DNA of 64,000 nt from Amycolatopsis nalaikhensis (GCF_030264295.1 NZ_CP127173.1:1185501-1249500), one strand, 5' to 3'; shown: positions 38,101 to 47,001, numbered from the stretch's first letter. Notes: generated by a model from the sequence alone, not told the origin. A program made the numbers and translations.

Positions 38101-38361
38101 GAGTTCTATCTCGCGCTGAGCTACACGAACGACGGCGGCGAGAACCTGGTCGAGGGCGAAGCCTCGCTGACCGTCGAGATCGACATCCTGTTCTTCTCGA
38201 AGTCGGTCACGCTCACCGTGCACAAGTCCTTCGCCGGTCCCGGATCTTCGTCACTGGCCGCCCGGACCGCGGCCGCGCTGCCCGCGGGCGGCTCGCCGTC
38301 CTTCGGCGACCAGATGAGCCAGGACGACTGGAACACCTACTGCGACGCGTTCGCGGCCTGA
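35191..38361 (+). CDS. Large exported protein of unknown function (cassette gene 1)
   Basis: A 1,056-residue protein not assigned to a family. Near the N-terminus WRRGVDRRTILVAGSAALLL looks like a twin-arginine export signal (Arg24-Arg25, then a hydrophobic stretch), which would mean export in folded form. The middle has three PKLPD motifs (about residues 658, 699 and 712). The last 370 residues are rich in beta strands and Gly/Phe (FGGGGFFALALGTDGFELM) and may form a beta-sandwich or barrel. ATG at 35191 has GGGGAG upstream. The next gene begins 11 bases later, so they form an operon. The promoter must lie in the 143-base gap after the IS. Confidence 0.8.
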   Translation: MPEPTPHDTEDVSPRPFWRRGVDRRTILVAGSAALLLANLPGDSPLQALLAADATPDLTLDLLRREDMLKLHFAFFNLKRSTAAGPPKLVPVDATAQSVVVVGFDSQHLMEEPTFVSDPGGAPPSNLPAPGDIATRAVGPSRIAFLVPATVKELPYTEEGLLAWSNWVMRVVPKTAPARPGPLVTDLLLVDWLHLTSEQHASWAHVTHPVTSAGRTELWHTRLAPRDEFGRPDPLLGPADVRAAAADTPDDLRFDAMLGLGSSTLAGLVEQTNTRAPVRGDLVLLSAMGSSLELEGKWDEGEVAAWQHRSAIGRDNYVRIDERGYLFPYGHKALHVTETERTIAGGAARLLQRKYIRVLEPVKAFEDNGLPFRSVEITTTTTPFLAEHPEPIGTTGSFWVQSAAGDVPFPIVATDWAGNRVETIAHLAFVPLSKANDPATLDALQAQADPADFADIHPRRTHELGGQKVAFAPVPDTAAAADDAPRNTAFPAVRLHLNMRRRELAGEAGFSPRMLAAEIRMPAVEALAGGKELATAIGYDPEYVKTAFENVQGELFARVSPSVADVGKLVRAIETGAALPDVGAVQAQFGKTVAQLGGVAAPDLDIRGLSRSLGPLSGPAETISQIAKDGVFNPGKFFPDTAKLLGGLSLAEILGFDPKLPDNLTLPIANGPKIVTTPEYGDGKDHPPTAVRTVFDWQPKLPDKLTAGVFHPKLPDRPHATLTLHGESRTVFGGGGSTTSTIKGDLRDFAIELVKGDDSALSFIKLTFRRFAFEQHDGAKPVIHVELDKIEFEGPLNFVNTLQRFLVSTGKGLGIDVQPSGITAGYTLAIPDVGIGVFALQHLAFGASLSIPFDGSPARARFAFCSREHPFTLTVSLFGGGGFFALALGTDGFELMEASIEFGGAVAFNLGVASGSVSVMAGIYFKLEHKPEIPASGSTPAVPAHDAITLTGYVRANGSLNVLGLITISAEFYLALSYTNDGGENLVEGEASLTVEIDILFFSKSVTLTVHKSFAGPGSSSLAARTAAALPAGGSPSFGDQMSQDDWNTYCDAFAA

Positions 38362-38372
38362 GGAGACGAGTG

Positions 38373-41300
38373 ATGGCCACCCAGACGATCCTGAGCACCG
38401 CGCTTCCCGACGGCGTCCGCACCGAGAGCGGCCGGGCGTACCTGCACCTGTCGGCGTTCCTGTCGCCGCGGCTGACCGGCGCCGACACGCTGGCCGCCTT
38501 TCCCGACTGGCTCGACTGGCCCGCCGCCGCGGTCGAGTTCGACGTCTCGCTCGGCGGCACGGTGGTGCGCGCCGAGAAGCTGCCGCAGGAGCTGCGCTCG
38601 GACCTGTGGAAGAAGCTCTTCACCGGCGGCTCCCGGCTCGGGACGGCGACCGCGCCGCCGATGCCGCCGCAGCGGACGTTCGTGCGGTCCTACCCGGTGC
38701 GCAACGTGCGGAACTTCGTCCGCGACCAGTACGCGCTGATGGCGGCGAACAACCCGACCACGCACCCGACGATCACCGACTACGTCGGCGTTCCGGAGGG
38801 CCGCCTGCGGACGAGCGGGAACCGGTGCGGGCCCCGCAGCCGCTACCGGCTGCACGACACGTGGATCTCGCCCGAGACCAAGGCGGCCGTGACGAGCGAG
38901 CTGGCGCTGCTCTTCTTCTACAACAAGTACCTCGACCGCGACGCCTTGGACGGGATCGCCCGCGAGCACGGCCTCAGCGGCCAGCAGCTGGACTTCCTGC
39001 TGTCGGAGCACTTCCACGCCCGTCCCGCCGCGGCCCGCCCGCATCCGGTCAACTTCGCGGGCGACGCTAACGCGTTCCGGGCCGCGGCCGAACCCGAACC
39101 GCCCAACTTCCACTCGGTCATCGGCTCGCTCGGGCAGTACCCGGCGCTGCTGCGGAAGTTCGGCCTCGTGCGCGACCTGCGCGTCCCGCTGCCGGACCCG
39201 CTGCCGTCCGGGCCCACGTGGGTGACGGTCACCCCGGTCCGGCCCGGCACCCAGGTGAGCGCCCAGCGCACCGACTGCACGATCACGGCGACGACGTTCG
39301 CCGCGAACGCCCGCACTCCCCTGCTTTCCGGCGGCCTGCTGCAGCTGGGCGGCGAGGACTTCGACGTCACCGAGGTCGACCCGGACTCCGCCGCGGTAAA
39401 GCTGCTCGGCTTCGGCGAGAGCGTCGCGCGGCTCGACCCGTACGGCGGGATCGGCGGGCCACCCGCCGCCGACGCCCCGGACACCGCCGCCCCGCCCGCG
39501 TTGCAGAGCAACGGGTTCTCGATCACCGAAACCCGCCGCGCCAAGCGCATCTGGGAGTCGGTCGACCAGGCGGAGAAGCTGGCGGGCGGCGCTTCCGCGG
39601 CCGCCGAAGACCTGACGCGCGGGCTGCGGATCGACGTCTGGGACGACGTTTCGAAGAAGTGGCACAGCCTGTGCCAGCGCGTGGGCACCTACACCGTGGC
39701 CGGGACCGCGGTCTCGGCCGCCGACGAAGGCGTCGTCACCACCGCGCACACGACCCAGCCGGACGACCCGACGCAGACGTTGTTCCTGCACGAGTCGCTG
39801 GCCCGGTGGAGCGGCTACAGCCTGGTCGCGCCGCGGCCGGGCAAGGCCGTCGCCGACGACGGCGCGCTCGTCGCGGGCGACGGCACCGAGCCGGACCCGG
39901 CGTTCCCGCTCGGCGTGAAGTTCACGGCCAAGCCGGGCAGCCTGCCCCGGCTGCGGTTCGGCCGCACCTACCGGTTCCGTGCGCGCACGGCCGACCTCGC
40001 GGGCAACGGCCCCGGCCTCGACGACGTCACCGGCGACGCCGGGGCGACGGCTCCGGTGAAGTACACGCGGTTCGAGCCCGTCGTCTCGCCGCACCTGCTC
40101 TTCCGCAAGCCGCGCACCGAAGGCGAGTCGGCGGAGCGCATGGTGATCCGCAGCAACTTCGACACGGCCGCGACCGCGGACTGCCAGCGCCACCTCGCGC
40201 CGGTCCGGATCGCGGAACTGCTGGCCGAGCAGCACGGCCTGTTCGACCTCCCGGCGACACTCCTGACGCCGCCGATGATGAACAAGCTGGCCTACGGCAA
40301 GATCAAGCAGAAGGACACCGGTTCGTTCGACCAGGGCGGCACGCCCGACAGCGGGGCGTACGGCATCCCGTACTACGACACCGACCAGCTGACGCTGCCG
40401 TACCTGCCGGACGTGCTCAGCCGCGGCGCCGCGTTCGCCGGGCTGCCCGGCACGGCCGACGGCGAAGTCGTCACCGGCGACTTCGACCCGGTGCCGCTGC
40501 TGGGGAACTGGCCCGACTACCGGCCGTTCCGGCTGCGGATCGTCGAGGGCACCGGCAAGCCGAAGTTCGACCCGCTGTTCCGGGTGCTGACCGTGCAGGT
40601 GCCGAAGGGCCGGACGTTCGACGTCAGCTACAGCAGCGTGCTCGCCGACGCCGACATCGACCTGCTCGGGCCGTGGAAGTGGCTGACCGACGCCGTCGCC
40701 GCGGGCACGGTGACGCTGCCGTCCGGGACGACGCTCGCGTCGCTGCGGGCATTGGCCCGGCAAGGACGGCTCTGGCAGCTGACGCCGTTCCGCACGTTGA
40801 CGCTGGTCCACGCGATCAAGCAGCCGCTGACCCCGCCCGCGCTGGTCAAGCCGGTCGCGGTGCGGCTGCCGGGCGAGACGTCCGCGCGGATCATCGACCG
40901 CCTCGGCTTCGACCGGCCGAGCACCAGCCGCGTCGACCTGCGGGCCGCGTGGACGGAGAAGGTCGACGATCCCGCGCTGCCCGCGCCGGTGCCGCGGGCC
41001 AGTTCAGCGGCCGCGTTCGGCGTGGTCGCCCGGCCCGACGACCCGGCGGGCGCTGTGCTGCCGGTCGACGAGCGGCACGAGTTCCACGACACGAAGTACC
41101 GCCGCGTCACCTACACGCCGATCGGGACTTCGCGGTTCGCGGAGTACTTCCTGCAGCGCAAGACGGTGACGTCCGGCGCGTCGCCGGTCGTGGTGGACAA
41201 GGCCGGGATCGTGCCCGCGTCGGACGTCGTGCGCGCGGGCCAGACGACGTACGTCCGCGACAGCGACTACACCGTCGACTACGTGCGGGGCTCGATCACC

Positions 41301-42248
41301 TGGCGGGGATCGGCGCCCGCGTCGGTGGAGGTCGCGTACGTGCCCCCGCCGATCACCCGGGCCGGGGCGGCACTCACGGTCGACGTGCCCAGCTCGGCCC
41401 GCCCGTCGGCGCCGGACATCGCGTACGTCGTGCCGACGTTCGGCTGGACGACCGAAACCACGGCCACCCAGGTGACGAGCACCCGGCGCGGCAACGGCCT
41501 GCGGGTCTTCCTCAACCGCCCGTGGTACTCCTCCGGCGACGGCGAACAGCTCGGCGTCCTGCTGGCCGACGGCCCGGCGGTGCCCGCGGACTTGACGCGG
41601 TACGTGACGGACTGGGCGCAGGACCCGGCGTGGAAGTCGACCGCGTTCACCCGCCCGCCCCAGGTCGGCGACTTCCCGCTGGCCGTGCACCCGCGGTCGA
41701 ACCTCAAGCTCGCCGAAGGAGCGGCTTCGCGGGTCGCGGTCGCGCCACACGACGTCGTCTACGACGCCGAGCGCCGCCTTTGGTTCTGCGACATCACTTT
41801 CGCGGCTCCGCAGCCCTCGCCGTACACGCCGTTCGTGCGGCTCGCGCTGGCCCGCTACCAGCCGATCTCGGTGCCGGACGTCGAGCTGTCGGCGGTCGTG
41901 CAGGCACAGTTCGCGCAGCTGTCGCCGGACCGCGTCGCGACGGCGGTGTTCGCGACGCCGACGTCGGTGCGGCTCACCGTGACCGGGCCGGCGTACGCGC
42001 CGGTGTCCGGCTCGGCGGCCGAGGTGAGCGCGCGGCTGCAGGTGGCGGACCCGGGGCTGAGCGGAAGCGTCGCCTGGCAGGCGACCGGCGAGCCGGTCGT
42101 CTTGACCGCGACCAGCACCGGCTGGACCGGCACGGTGCCGCTGCCCGCGGCGCGCGGGACACGTCCGTTCCGCCTGGTGCTGACCGAGAGCGAACAGCCG
42201 AACCAGGGCGGCGAGCGGCTCGTCTACGCCGACGCCCTCACCTTCTGA
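38373..42248 (+). CDS. Giant protein of unknown function (cassette gene 2)
   Basis: A 1,291-residue protein without a recognised domain, signal peptide or membrane segment. Segments such as RFGRTYRFRARTADLAGNGPG and the C-terminal part (SVRLTVTGPAYAPVSGSAAEVSARL) resemble fibronectin- or Ig-like beta modules. A Tyr/Arg-rich region lies near residues 110-180 (FVRSYPVRNVRNFVRDQYALM). The helical stretch ALLFFYNKYLDRDALDGIAREH stands alone. ATG at 38373 has GAGGAG upstream and starts 11 bases after cassette gene 1, so the proteins are probably partners. It could be part of a large extracellular or surface assembly. No enzyme motif is seen. Confidence 0.78.
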   Translation: MATQTILSTALPDGVRTESGRAYLHLSAFLSPRLTGADTLAAFPDWLDWPAAAVEFDVSLGGTVVRAEKLPQELRSDLWKKLFTGGSRLGTATAPPMPPQRTFVRSYPVRNVRNFVRDQYALMAANNPTTHPTITDYVGVPEGRLRTSGNRCGPRSRYRLHDTWISPETKAAVTSELALLFFYNKYLDRDALDGIAREHGLSGQQLDFLLSEHFHARPAAARPHPVNFAGDANAFRAAAEPEPPNFHSVIGSLGQYPALLRKFGLVRDLRVPLPDPLPSGPTWVTVTPVRPGTQVSAQRTDCTITATTFAANARTPLLSGGLLQLGGEDFDVTEVDPDSAAVKLLGFGESVARLDPYGGIGGPPAADAPDTAAPPALQSNGFSITETRRAKRIWESVDQAEKLAGGASAAAEDLTRGLRIDVWDDVSKKWHSLCQRVGTYTVAGTAVSAADEGVVTTAHTTQPDDPTQTLFLHESLARWSGYSLVAPRPGKAVADDGALVAGDGTEPDPAFPLGVKFTAKPGSLPRLRFGRTYRFRARTADLAGNGPGLDDVTGDAGATAPVKYTRFEPVVSPHLLFRKPRTEGESAERMVIRSNFDTAATADCQRHLAPVRIAELLAEQHGLFDLPATLLTPPMMNKLAYGKIKQKDTGSFDQGGTPDSGAYGIPYYDTDQLTLPYLPDVLSRGAAFAGLPGTADGEVVTGDFDPVPLLGNWPDYRPFRLRIVEGTGKPKFDPLFRVLTVQVPKGRTFDVSYSSVLADADIDLLGPWKWLTDAVAAGTVTLPSGTTLASLRALARQGRLWQLTPFRTLTLVHAIKQPLTPPALVKPVAVRLPGETSARIIDRLGFDRPSTSRVDLRAAWTEKVDDPALPAPVPRASSAAAFGVVARPDDPAGAVLPVDERHEFHDTKYRRVTYTPIGTSRFAEYFLQRKTVTSGASPVVVDKAGIVPASDVVRAGQTTYVRDSDYTVDYVRGSITWRGSAPASVEVAYVPPPITRAGAALTVDVPSSARPSAPDIAYVVPTFGWTTETTATQVTSTRRGNGLRVFLNRPWYSSGDGEQLGVLLADGPAVPADLTRYVTDWAQDPAWKSTAFTRPPQVGDFPLAVHPRSNLKLAEGAASRVAVAPHDVVYDAERRLWFCDITFAAPQPSPYTPFVRLALARYQPISVPDVELSAVVQAQFAQLSPDRVATAVFATPTSVRLTVTGPAYAPVSGSAAEVSARLQVADPGLSGSVAWQATGEPVVLTATSTGWTGTVPLPAARGTRPFRLVLTESEQPNQGGERLVYADALTF

Positions 42249-42269
42249 CCGTCCACTGTGGAGGACCTG

Positions 42270-43487
42270 ATGAACCGGACCAGACTGCTGGCCGCGGCCG
42301 GGACCGCGACGGCACTGCTGCTGGCCGGGGCCACCCCGGCCCCGGCGGCTCCCGAGAAACCCGACCGCGCCACCGCGGCCGCGGCGCCCAGCGCGGGGAA
42401 CGACGTGTTCCGCGTGTCCGTCCAGCGGACCGAGGGCCTCGGCGTCGGCTCGTTCACGGTTCGGACCGGACCGGCGCACCCGGCGGGCGCGGGCCGGGAC
42501 GTGCTCTTCGGCGGCGGTGTGCCCGGGACGTCGTTCATGACGGTGCGCGACCTGACCTCCGGTGTCGACTACGTGCAGAGCCAGTACCTGACGATGCCGA
42601 CGGAAATCGCGCTCGACTCGGTGTACTGGACGCAGTCGGCGCTGGGCACGACCGGGTTCCGCACGCACTGGTCGACCTACACCGACGCCCCGGGCGACGG
42701 CAAGCTGGTGCTGATCGACCAGGACGTCGTCGTGCACGGCAGCACGGTCGCGGACTCGAGCGTCGAGGTGACGACGACGGTGACGGGCTCGACGGAGGAC
42801 ACGTTCCAGCTCCAGTACCTGTGGGACACGGCGGCGGGCACCGACGACGGCCCGGTGCTCCAGGCGGGTGCGTACAACCCGTTCGCCGCGTCGGAAACCC
42901 GCGAGGCGACACTGTCCGCAGTGGACAGTGTGGCGCTGGCGGACAACGAAGGCGGGCCGACGCTGACCTACGGCCTGACGGGCACCGGCCCGGCCCGGGT
43001 CACGCCGCCGCCGACGCCACCGCAGGCGCTGCAGTTCGTGTGCTGGCCACGCGCGGTCGGCGCGGCCCCGGGCCCCTACCAGACGGACCCGGCGATCGAC
43101 GTCGCCACGACGGGAGCGGGCTGCCCGGGCCCGTCCGGCCCGGACTCGGCGGTGCGGTACCTGTTCGCCCCGGCGAAGGTCGGCCCGAGCGGGGTCCGCG
43201 CGTCGGCGTCGCTGTTCTCGACCACACCGGACCCGACGTCGATCACGGTGGCCCCGGCCCGCCTGGGCTCACCAGCGCTGTCGGCGACGCTGACGTCCCG
43301 CGGCCACGGAGTGCCGGGAGCGACGCTGACGTTCGCGGCGGGCGGCCGGACGCTGTGTTCCGCGGTGACGAACCCGAGCGGCGTCGCGTCCTGCGGCGGG
43401 TTGACCGAAGGGCTGGCCGCGCTGCTGGGGTACTCGGCATCGTATGCGGGCGGCGGGATCTGGGCAGGATCCACCGGCAAGCGCTGA
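42270..43487 (+). CDS. Secreted protein of unknown function (cassette gene 3)
   Basis: A 405-residue protein with a Sec signal peptide (MNRTRLLAAAGTATALLLAG, cleaved near APA-AP). The mature part is beta-rich. A first domain of about 200 residues (FTVRTGPAHPAG...TLTYGLTGTGPARV) is followed by a Pro-rich hinge (TPPPTPPQALQF), a Cys-containing region, and a C-terminal Ig-like module (ATLTSRGHGVPGATLTFAAGG) of the kind seen in bacterial surface proteins. ATG at 42270 has GGAGG upstream, 21 bases after cassette gene 2. No catalytic motif is visible. It is probably the extracellular partner of the two large proteins. Confidence 0.8.
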   Translation: MNRTRLLAAAGTATALLLAGATPAPAAPEKPDRATAAAAPSAGNDVFRVSVQRTEGLGVGSFTVRTGPAHPAGAGRDVLFGGGVPGTSFMTVRDLTSGVDYVQSQYLTMPTEIALDSVYWTQSALGTTGFRTHWSTYTDAPGDGKLVLIDQDVVVHGSTVADSSVEVTTTVTGSTEDTFQLQYLWDTAAGTDDGPVLQAGAYNPFAASETREATLSAVDSVALADNEGGPTLTYGLTGTGPARVTPPPTPPQALQFVCWPRAVGAAPGPYQTDPAIDVATTGAGCPGPSGPDSAVRYLFAPAKVGPSGVRASASLFSTTPDPTSITVAPARLGSPALSATLTSRGHGVPGATLTFAAGGRTLCSAVTNPSGVASCGGLTEGLAALLGYSASYAGGGIWAGSTGKR

Positions 43488-43508
43488 CGGCGTGCCAGAC
43501 TCGGCCGG

Positions 43509-44399
43509 GTGCGCACGGAAACGGCCCTGGCGTCAGCGGGAATCGACCCGGCATCGGTGGTGTCGGCCGAGCAGCTCGGCGGCGGAACGTACAACACGGC
43601 GATCCGCCTCCGCCTCGCCGACGGCAGACGCTTGGTTTTGAAAATCGCGCCGCCGGAGACGGGGCTGTCGTACGAGCACGACCTGCTCGCGACGGAGGCG
43701 GAGTACTACCGCCGGACTTCCGGGCCGCTGCCGTCGGTGGTCGGCGCCGGGCCGGGTTTCCTGCTGATGACGGAGTTGCCGGGCGTGCCGTGGGCCGAGG
43801 CCCCCGACGCCGACCCGCGACGGCGTGCCGAGCTGGGCGGGATCGTGGCCGGACTGCACCGCACGACCGGCGACGGGTTCGGCTACCCGCAGGACCCCCC
43901 GCACCCGACGTGGCCGGAAGCGTTCACGGCGATGACGGACGCGGTGCTGGCGGACGCCGTCCGGTTCGGCGTCCGCCTCCCGCGCCCGGCGGCGGAGATC
44001 GCGCACCTCGTCCGCCGCCACGAGCCGCTGCTGGAGCTGGTGTCGACGCCGGTGCTGGTGCACTTCGACCTGTGGAACGGCAACATCCTCCTCGACGGGC
44101 CCCGGATTTCGGGGATCATCGACGCTGAGCGCGCGTTCTGGGGCGACCCGCTGGCGGAGTTCGTGTCCCTGACGTTGTTCCGCGACCTGGACGAGCCGCT
44201 GGTGTCGGGCTACCGAGACGCGGGCGGCCCGGCCCGCTTCGACCTGCCCTCCCGGCGACGGCTCGCGCTGTACCGCGTCTACCTGGACCTGATCATGGTG
44301 GTGGAGATGACCCCGCGCCGGGACTCGAACGCCAAGCGGGCCCGGTTCCTCACCACGCGCCTGACCGAGGACCTCGACGCCGTTCAGCGCGCGTTGTGA
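43509..44399 (+). CDS. Aminoglycoside phosphotransferase-family protein
   Basis: A 296-residue small-molecule kinase of the APH/choline-kinase fold. The N-lobe has QLGGGTYNTAIRLRLADGRRLVLKIAP, with the ATP-binding Lys. The catalytic loop is VLVHFDLWNGNILLDG (Brenner-like HxDxxxxN), and the metal Asp is in GIIDAERAFWGDPLAEF. Such proteins phosphorylate antibiotics, choline, sugars or other alcohols. The GTG start at 43509 has only a weak ribosome site. It lies 21 bases after the secreted cassette gene and may be read with it. It is convergent with the P450 gene, with a 7-base gap. Confidence 0.9.
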   Translation: MRTETALASAGIDPASVVSAEQLGGGTYNTAIRLRLADGRRLVLKIAPPETGLSYEHDLLATEAEYYRRTSGPLPSVVGAGPGFLLMTELPGVPWAEAPDADPRRRAELGGIVAGLHRTTGDGFGYPQDPPHPTWPEAFTAMTDAVLADAVRFGVRLPRPAAEIAHLVRRHEPLLELVSTPVLVHFDLWNGNILLDGPRISGIIDAERAFWGDPLAEFVSLTLFRDLDEPLVSGYRDAGGPARFDLPSRRRLALYRVYLDLIMVVEMTPRRDSNAKRARFLTTRLTEDLDAVQRAL

Positions 44400-44406
44400 A
44401 GCCGCG

Positions 44407-45516
44407 TCACCAGGTGACCGGCAGCGAACGCACGCCGTAGACCAGCATGTCGTCCTTGAACTCCAGCTCCGCCACCGGAACGGCGAGCCGCAGGTTCGGG
44501 ATCCGCCGGTACAGCGTCCCGTACACCACCTGCAGTTCCACCCGCGCCAGCGTCTGCCCGAGGCACTGGTGCACGCCGTACCCGAAGGCCACGTGGTGGC
44601 GGGCCTCGCGCGTCACGTCCAGCCGGTCCGGGGCGTCGAACACCGCTTCGTCGCGGTTGGCCGCGTCGCCCGCCGCGATGATGCCCTCGCCCGCGCGGAT
44701 CAGCTGACCGCCGATCTCGACGTCCTCGACCGCCACCCGGCGGCGGCCCGAATGCGTGATGTTCAAGTACCGCAACAATTCCTCGACCGCGCGGCGCAGC
44801 AGGTCGGCGTCGCCGTCGCGGACGAGCTCCAGCTGGTCCGGGTGCTCCAGCAACGCCACCGTGCCGAGCGCGATCATGTTCGCCGTCGTCTCGTGGCCCG
44901 CCACCAGCAGCAGCTGCCCCATCGACGCGACCTCGTCGGCCGTCATCTTCCCGGTCGCGTACTGCGTCGCCGCCAGCTTGCTCAGCACGTCGTCCCCGGG
45001 AGCCGACGCCTTCCGCTCGACCAGCCCGCCCAGGTACGCCAGCAACTCCTCGGTGGCCCGCACCGCCTCCGACGGCGTCGCGTCCCGCGAAACCATCACC
45101 TTCGTGATGTCCTGGAACAACCCGCGATCCTCGTACGGGACGCCCAGCAGTTCGCAGATCACCAGTGACGGCACCGGCAACGCGAAGGCCGTCACCAGGT
45201 CGACCGGCTTCGGCCCGGCCAGCAGCTCGTCGACCAGGTCGTCGACGATCCGCTGGATCGCCGGGCGCAACGCCTCCATCTTCTTCACCAGGAAGTCGCC
45301 GGTGAGCAGGCGCCGCTGGGCCGCGTGCTCGGCGCCGTCCATGGTGAGGAACGTCTTCGCGCGACGGCGGCGGGCGGCCGAAGCCGCGCTCTGGTGCGGG
45401 TAGCCGGGCCGGTCGGAGTCGGCGCTGATCCGCGAGTCGCGCAGGACCGCGCGCACGTCGTCGTAGCGCCGGACCAGCCACGGCGTGCTGCCGTTCCACA
45501 GCCGGACCCGCGACAC
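44407..45516 (-). CDS. Cytochrome P450, N-terminally short
   Basis: A 369-residue P450 with I-helix LLVAGHETTANMIAL, ExxR in VEELLRYLN and haem loop FGYGVHQCLGQTLAR (Cys318). It is close in sequence style to the P450 at 16455, where the haem Cys is residue 347, so about 29 residues are missing at the start. Upstream in frame, AFELPPV before SRVRLWNGS still looks like P450, but there is no start codon before the frame enters the TetR gene end. GTG at 45516 is the only usable start. The gene may be a truncated form, or a base may be wrong near 45520-45560. It probably shares transcription with the TetR gene. Confidence 0.88.
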   Translation of the reverse strand: MSRVRLWNGSTPWLVRRYDDVRAVLRDSRISADSDRPGYPHQSAASAARRRRAKTFLTMDGAEHAAQRRLLTGDFLVKKMEALRPAIQRIVDDLVDELLAGPKPVDLVTAFALPVPSLVICELLGVPYEDRGLFQDITKVMVSRDATPSEAVRATEELLAYLGGLVERKASAPGDDVLSKLAATQYATGKMTADEVASMGQLLLVAGHETTANMIALGTVALLEHPDQLELVRDGDADLLRRAVEELLRYLNITHSGRRRVAVEDVEIGGQLIRAGEGIIAAGDAANRDEAVFDAPDRLDVTREARHHVAFGYGVHQCLGQTLARVELQVVYGTLYRRIPNLRLAVPVAELEFKDDMLVYGVRSLPVTW

Positions 45517-45559
45517 CGGCGGCAGTTCGAAAGCATTTCCCGGGGGAGCGCGCCAGTGG

Positions 45560-46198
45560 TCAGGCGAACACCAACGCCACCAGCTCGTCCACGAACGGCT
45601 CCACCAGCTCGGCCCCGGTCCGGTTCAGCACGCTGTGGAACAGCGCGACCCGCCCGTGCGCGCCGACGAACACCACCGCGGCCGCGCGGCCCGGCGTCAC
45701 CCGCAGCGGGTGCCCCGCCTCGACGCAGCGCTCGAAGCCCGCCGCCAGCCGGTCGATCACGTCGAGCAACGGCCCTTCCGCCCGCGCGCCGGGCGCGGGC
45801 CGCGACGCCCCGTTCGCCAGCATCAACCGGTAATGGCCGGGATTTTCCATGGCGAACGCGCAGTAAGCGTGGATCTGCGCCCGCACCCGGCCGACGACGT
45901 CCGTTTCGCCGAGCGACTCCTCGGCCGCGCGCATCGATTCCCGCAACCGCGCGTATTCGTGCGCCAGCAGCCCGCTCACCAATTCCGCGCGGTCGGAAAA
46001 ATGCTGGTAGATGCTCGCCGGGGCGATGCCGACGGCCCGCGCCACACCGCGGATCGTCAGCCCGTCCTCGCCGCCGAGCTCGGCGAGCAACCGGCCGGCC
46101 GCTTCGAGGATTTCTCCGCGCAGCCGTTCGCCTTCGCCCCAGCGGTTCCTGGTTCGGCCGATTCCGGCTTCGACGTTCTCCGGCACCCGCCCATTCAT
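45560..46198 (-). CDS. TetR-family transcriptional regulator
   Basis: A 212-residue TetR regulator. The DNA-binding region is ILEAAGRLLAELGGEDGLTIRGVARAVGIAPASIYQHFSDRAELV, with the usual YxHF near the end of helix 3. The C-terminal domain (FAMENPGHYRLML...) is of the common WHG-like type. ATG at 46198 starts just before the first helix. The downstream P450 begins 44 bases after its stop on the same strand, so this protein probably controls that gene and itself. The ligand is unknown. Confidence 0.92.
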   Translation of the reverse strand: MNGRVPENVEAGIGRTRNRWGEGERLRGEILEAAGRLLAELGGEDGLTIRGVARAVGIAPASIYQHFSDRAELVSGLLAHEYARLRESMRAAEESLGETDVVGRVRAQIHAYCAFAMENPGHYRLMLANGASRPAPGARAEGPLLDVIDRLAAGFERCVEAGHPLRVTPGRAAAVVFVGAHGRVALFHSVLNRTGAELVEPFVDELVALVFA

Positions 46199-46275
46199 AC
46201 GCCCGCGGCCGAACCGCCCGCATTCCGGGGTCCCGGAAACGCCGGAACCCCGGAATCCGCGCGGTTCCGGCCGGT

Positions 46276-46980
46276 TCAGGAAACCAGCGCCGGGTACAGG
46301 CCCGGCAGCTCGCCGGAGAGCCCGGCCCGCACGTTCCGGCTGACGTCGTCGGCGAGCACTTCGAACCGGCCCTGCGCGACGCCGTCGAGCGCGAGGCCCG
46401 CCACCACCGCCGGGTCGACCTTCGGGCCGTCGACGTGCTTGGCCATGTCGGTGTCCATGTAGCCGACGTGCAGCGCGGTCACCTGCGTCTTCTGCGGCGC
46501 CAGTTCCAGACGCAGCGCGTTGGTCAGCGACCAGGCCGCCGACTTCGCCGCGGAGTAGGCCGCGACGTGCGGCGCGGTGAACCACGAAAGCACCGACAGC
46601 ACGTTGAGCACCGCGCCGCCGCCGTTGCGCTCGAGGATCGGCGCGAACGCGCGCGTCACGCCGAGCGTGCCGAAGTAGTGCGTGTCCATCTCCAGCCGGA
46701 TGTCGTCCAGGGACCCGCCGAGCAGCGACGACCCCGTCGACGACCCGGCGTTGTTGATCAGCAGCGTGACGTCCCCGGCGGCCTCGGCCGCGGCGCGGAT
46801 CGACTCCGGGTCCGTGACGTCGAGCTTCAGCGGGACGACGCCCGGCAGGTCGACGGACTCGGGATTGCGCGCGGCGGCGTAGACCTTGGCCGCGCCGCGC
46901 TCGAGGAGAGCGGCGGCGAACTGACGGCCGAGTCCTCGGTTGGCTCCGGTGACCAGCGCCACCGCACCCGCGATCTCCAT
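46276..46980 (-). CDS. Short-chain dehydrogenase/reductase
   Basis: A 234-residue SDR with cofactor motif VTGANRGLGRQFAAAL, NNAG in LLINNAGSST, Ser in NVLSVLSWF and Tyr/Lys in YSAAKSAAWSLT. The tetrad looks complete, and the enzyme should oxidise or reduce a hydroxyl/keto group with NAD(P)H. ATG at 46980 has GAGAGGAG upstream. The gene is divergent from the HxlR regulator, with GCTTGC/GAGCAAGT palindromes between them. This is the standard layout for HxlR control of an adjacent oxidoreductase, often responding to aldehydes or quinones. Confidence 0.92.
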   Translation of the reverse strand: MEIAGAVALVTGANRGLGRQFAAALLERGAAKVYAAARNPESVDLPGVVPLKLDVTDPESIRAAAEAAGDVTLLINNAGSSTGSSLLGGSLDDIRLEMDTHYFGTLGVTRAFAPILERNGGGAVLNVLSVLSWFTAPHVAAYSAAKSAAWSLTNALRLELAPQKTQVTALHVGYMDTDMAKHVDGPKVDPAVVAGLALDGVAQGRFEVLADDVSRNVRAGLSGELPGLYPALVS

Positions 46981-47001
46981 GACGAGCTCCTCTCGCACCT
47001 G

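Noticed and set aside
35029..38223. Open frame of over 1,000 codons on the minus strand, antisense to the first giant gene
   Set aside because: It is Arg/Glu/Asp/Val-rich with no domain, mirrors the codon pattern of the plus-strand gene, and is expected in GC-rich DNA. The plus strand has ribosome sites, signal peptide and operon spacing.
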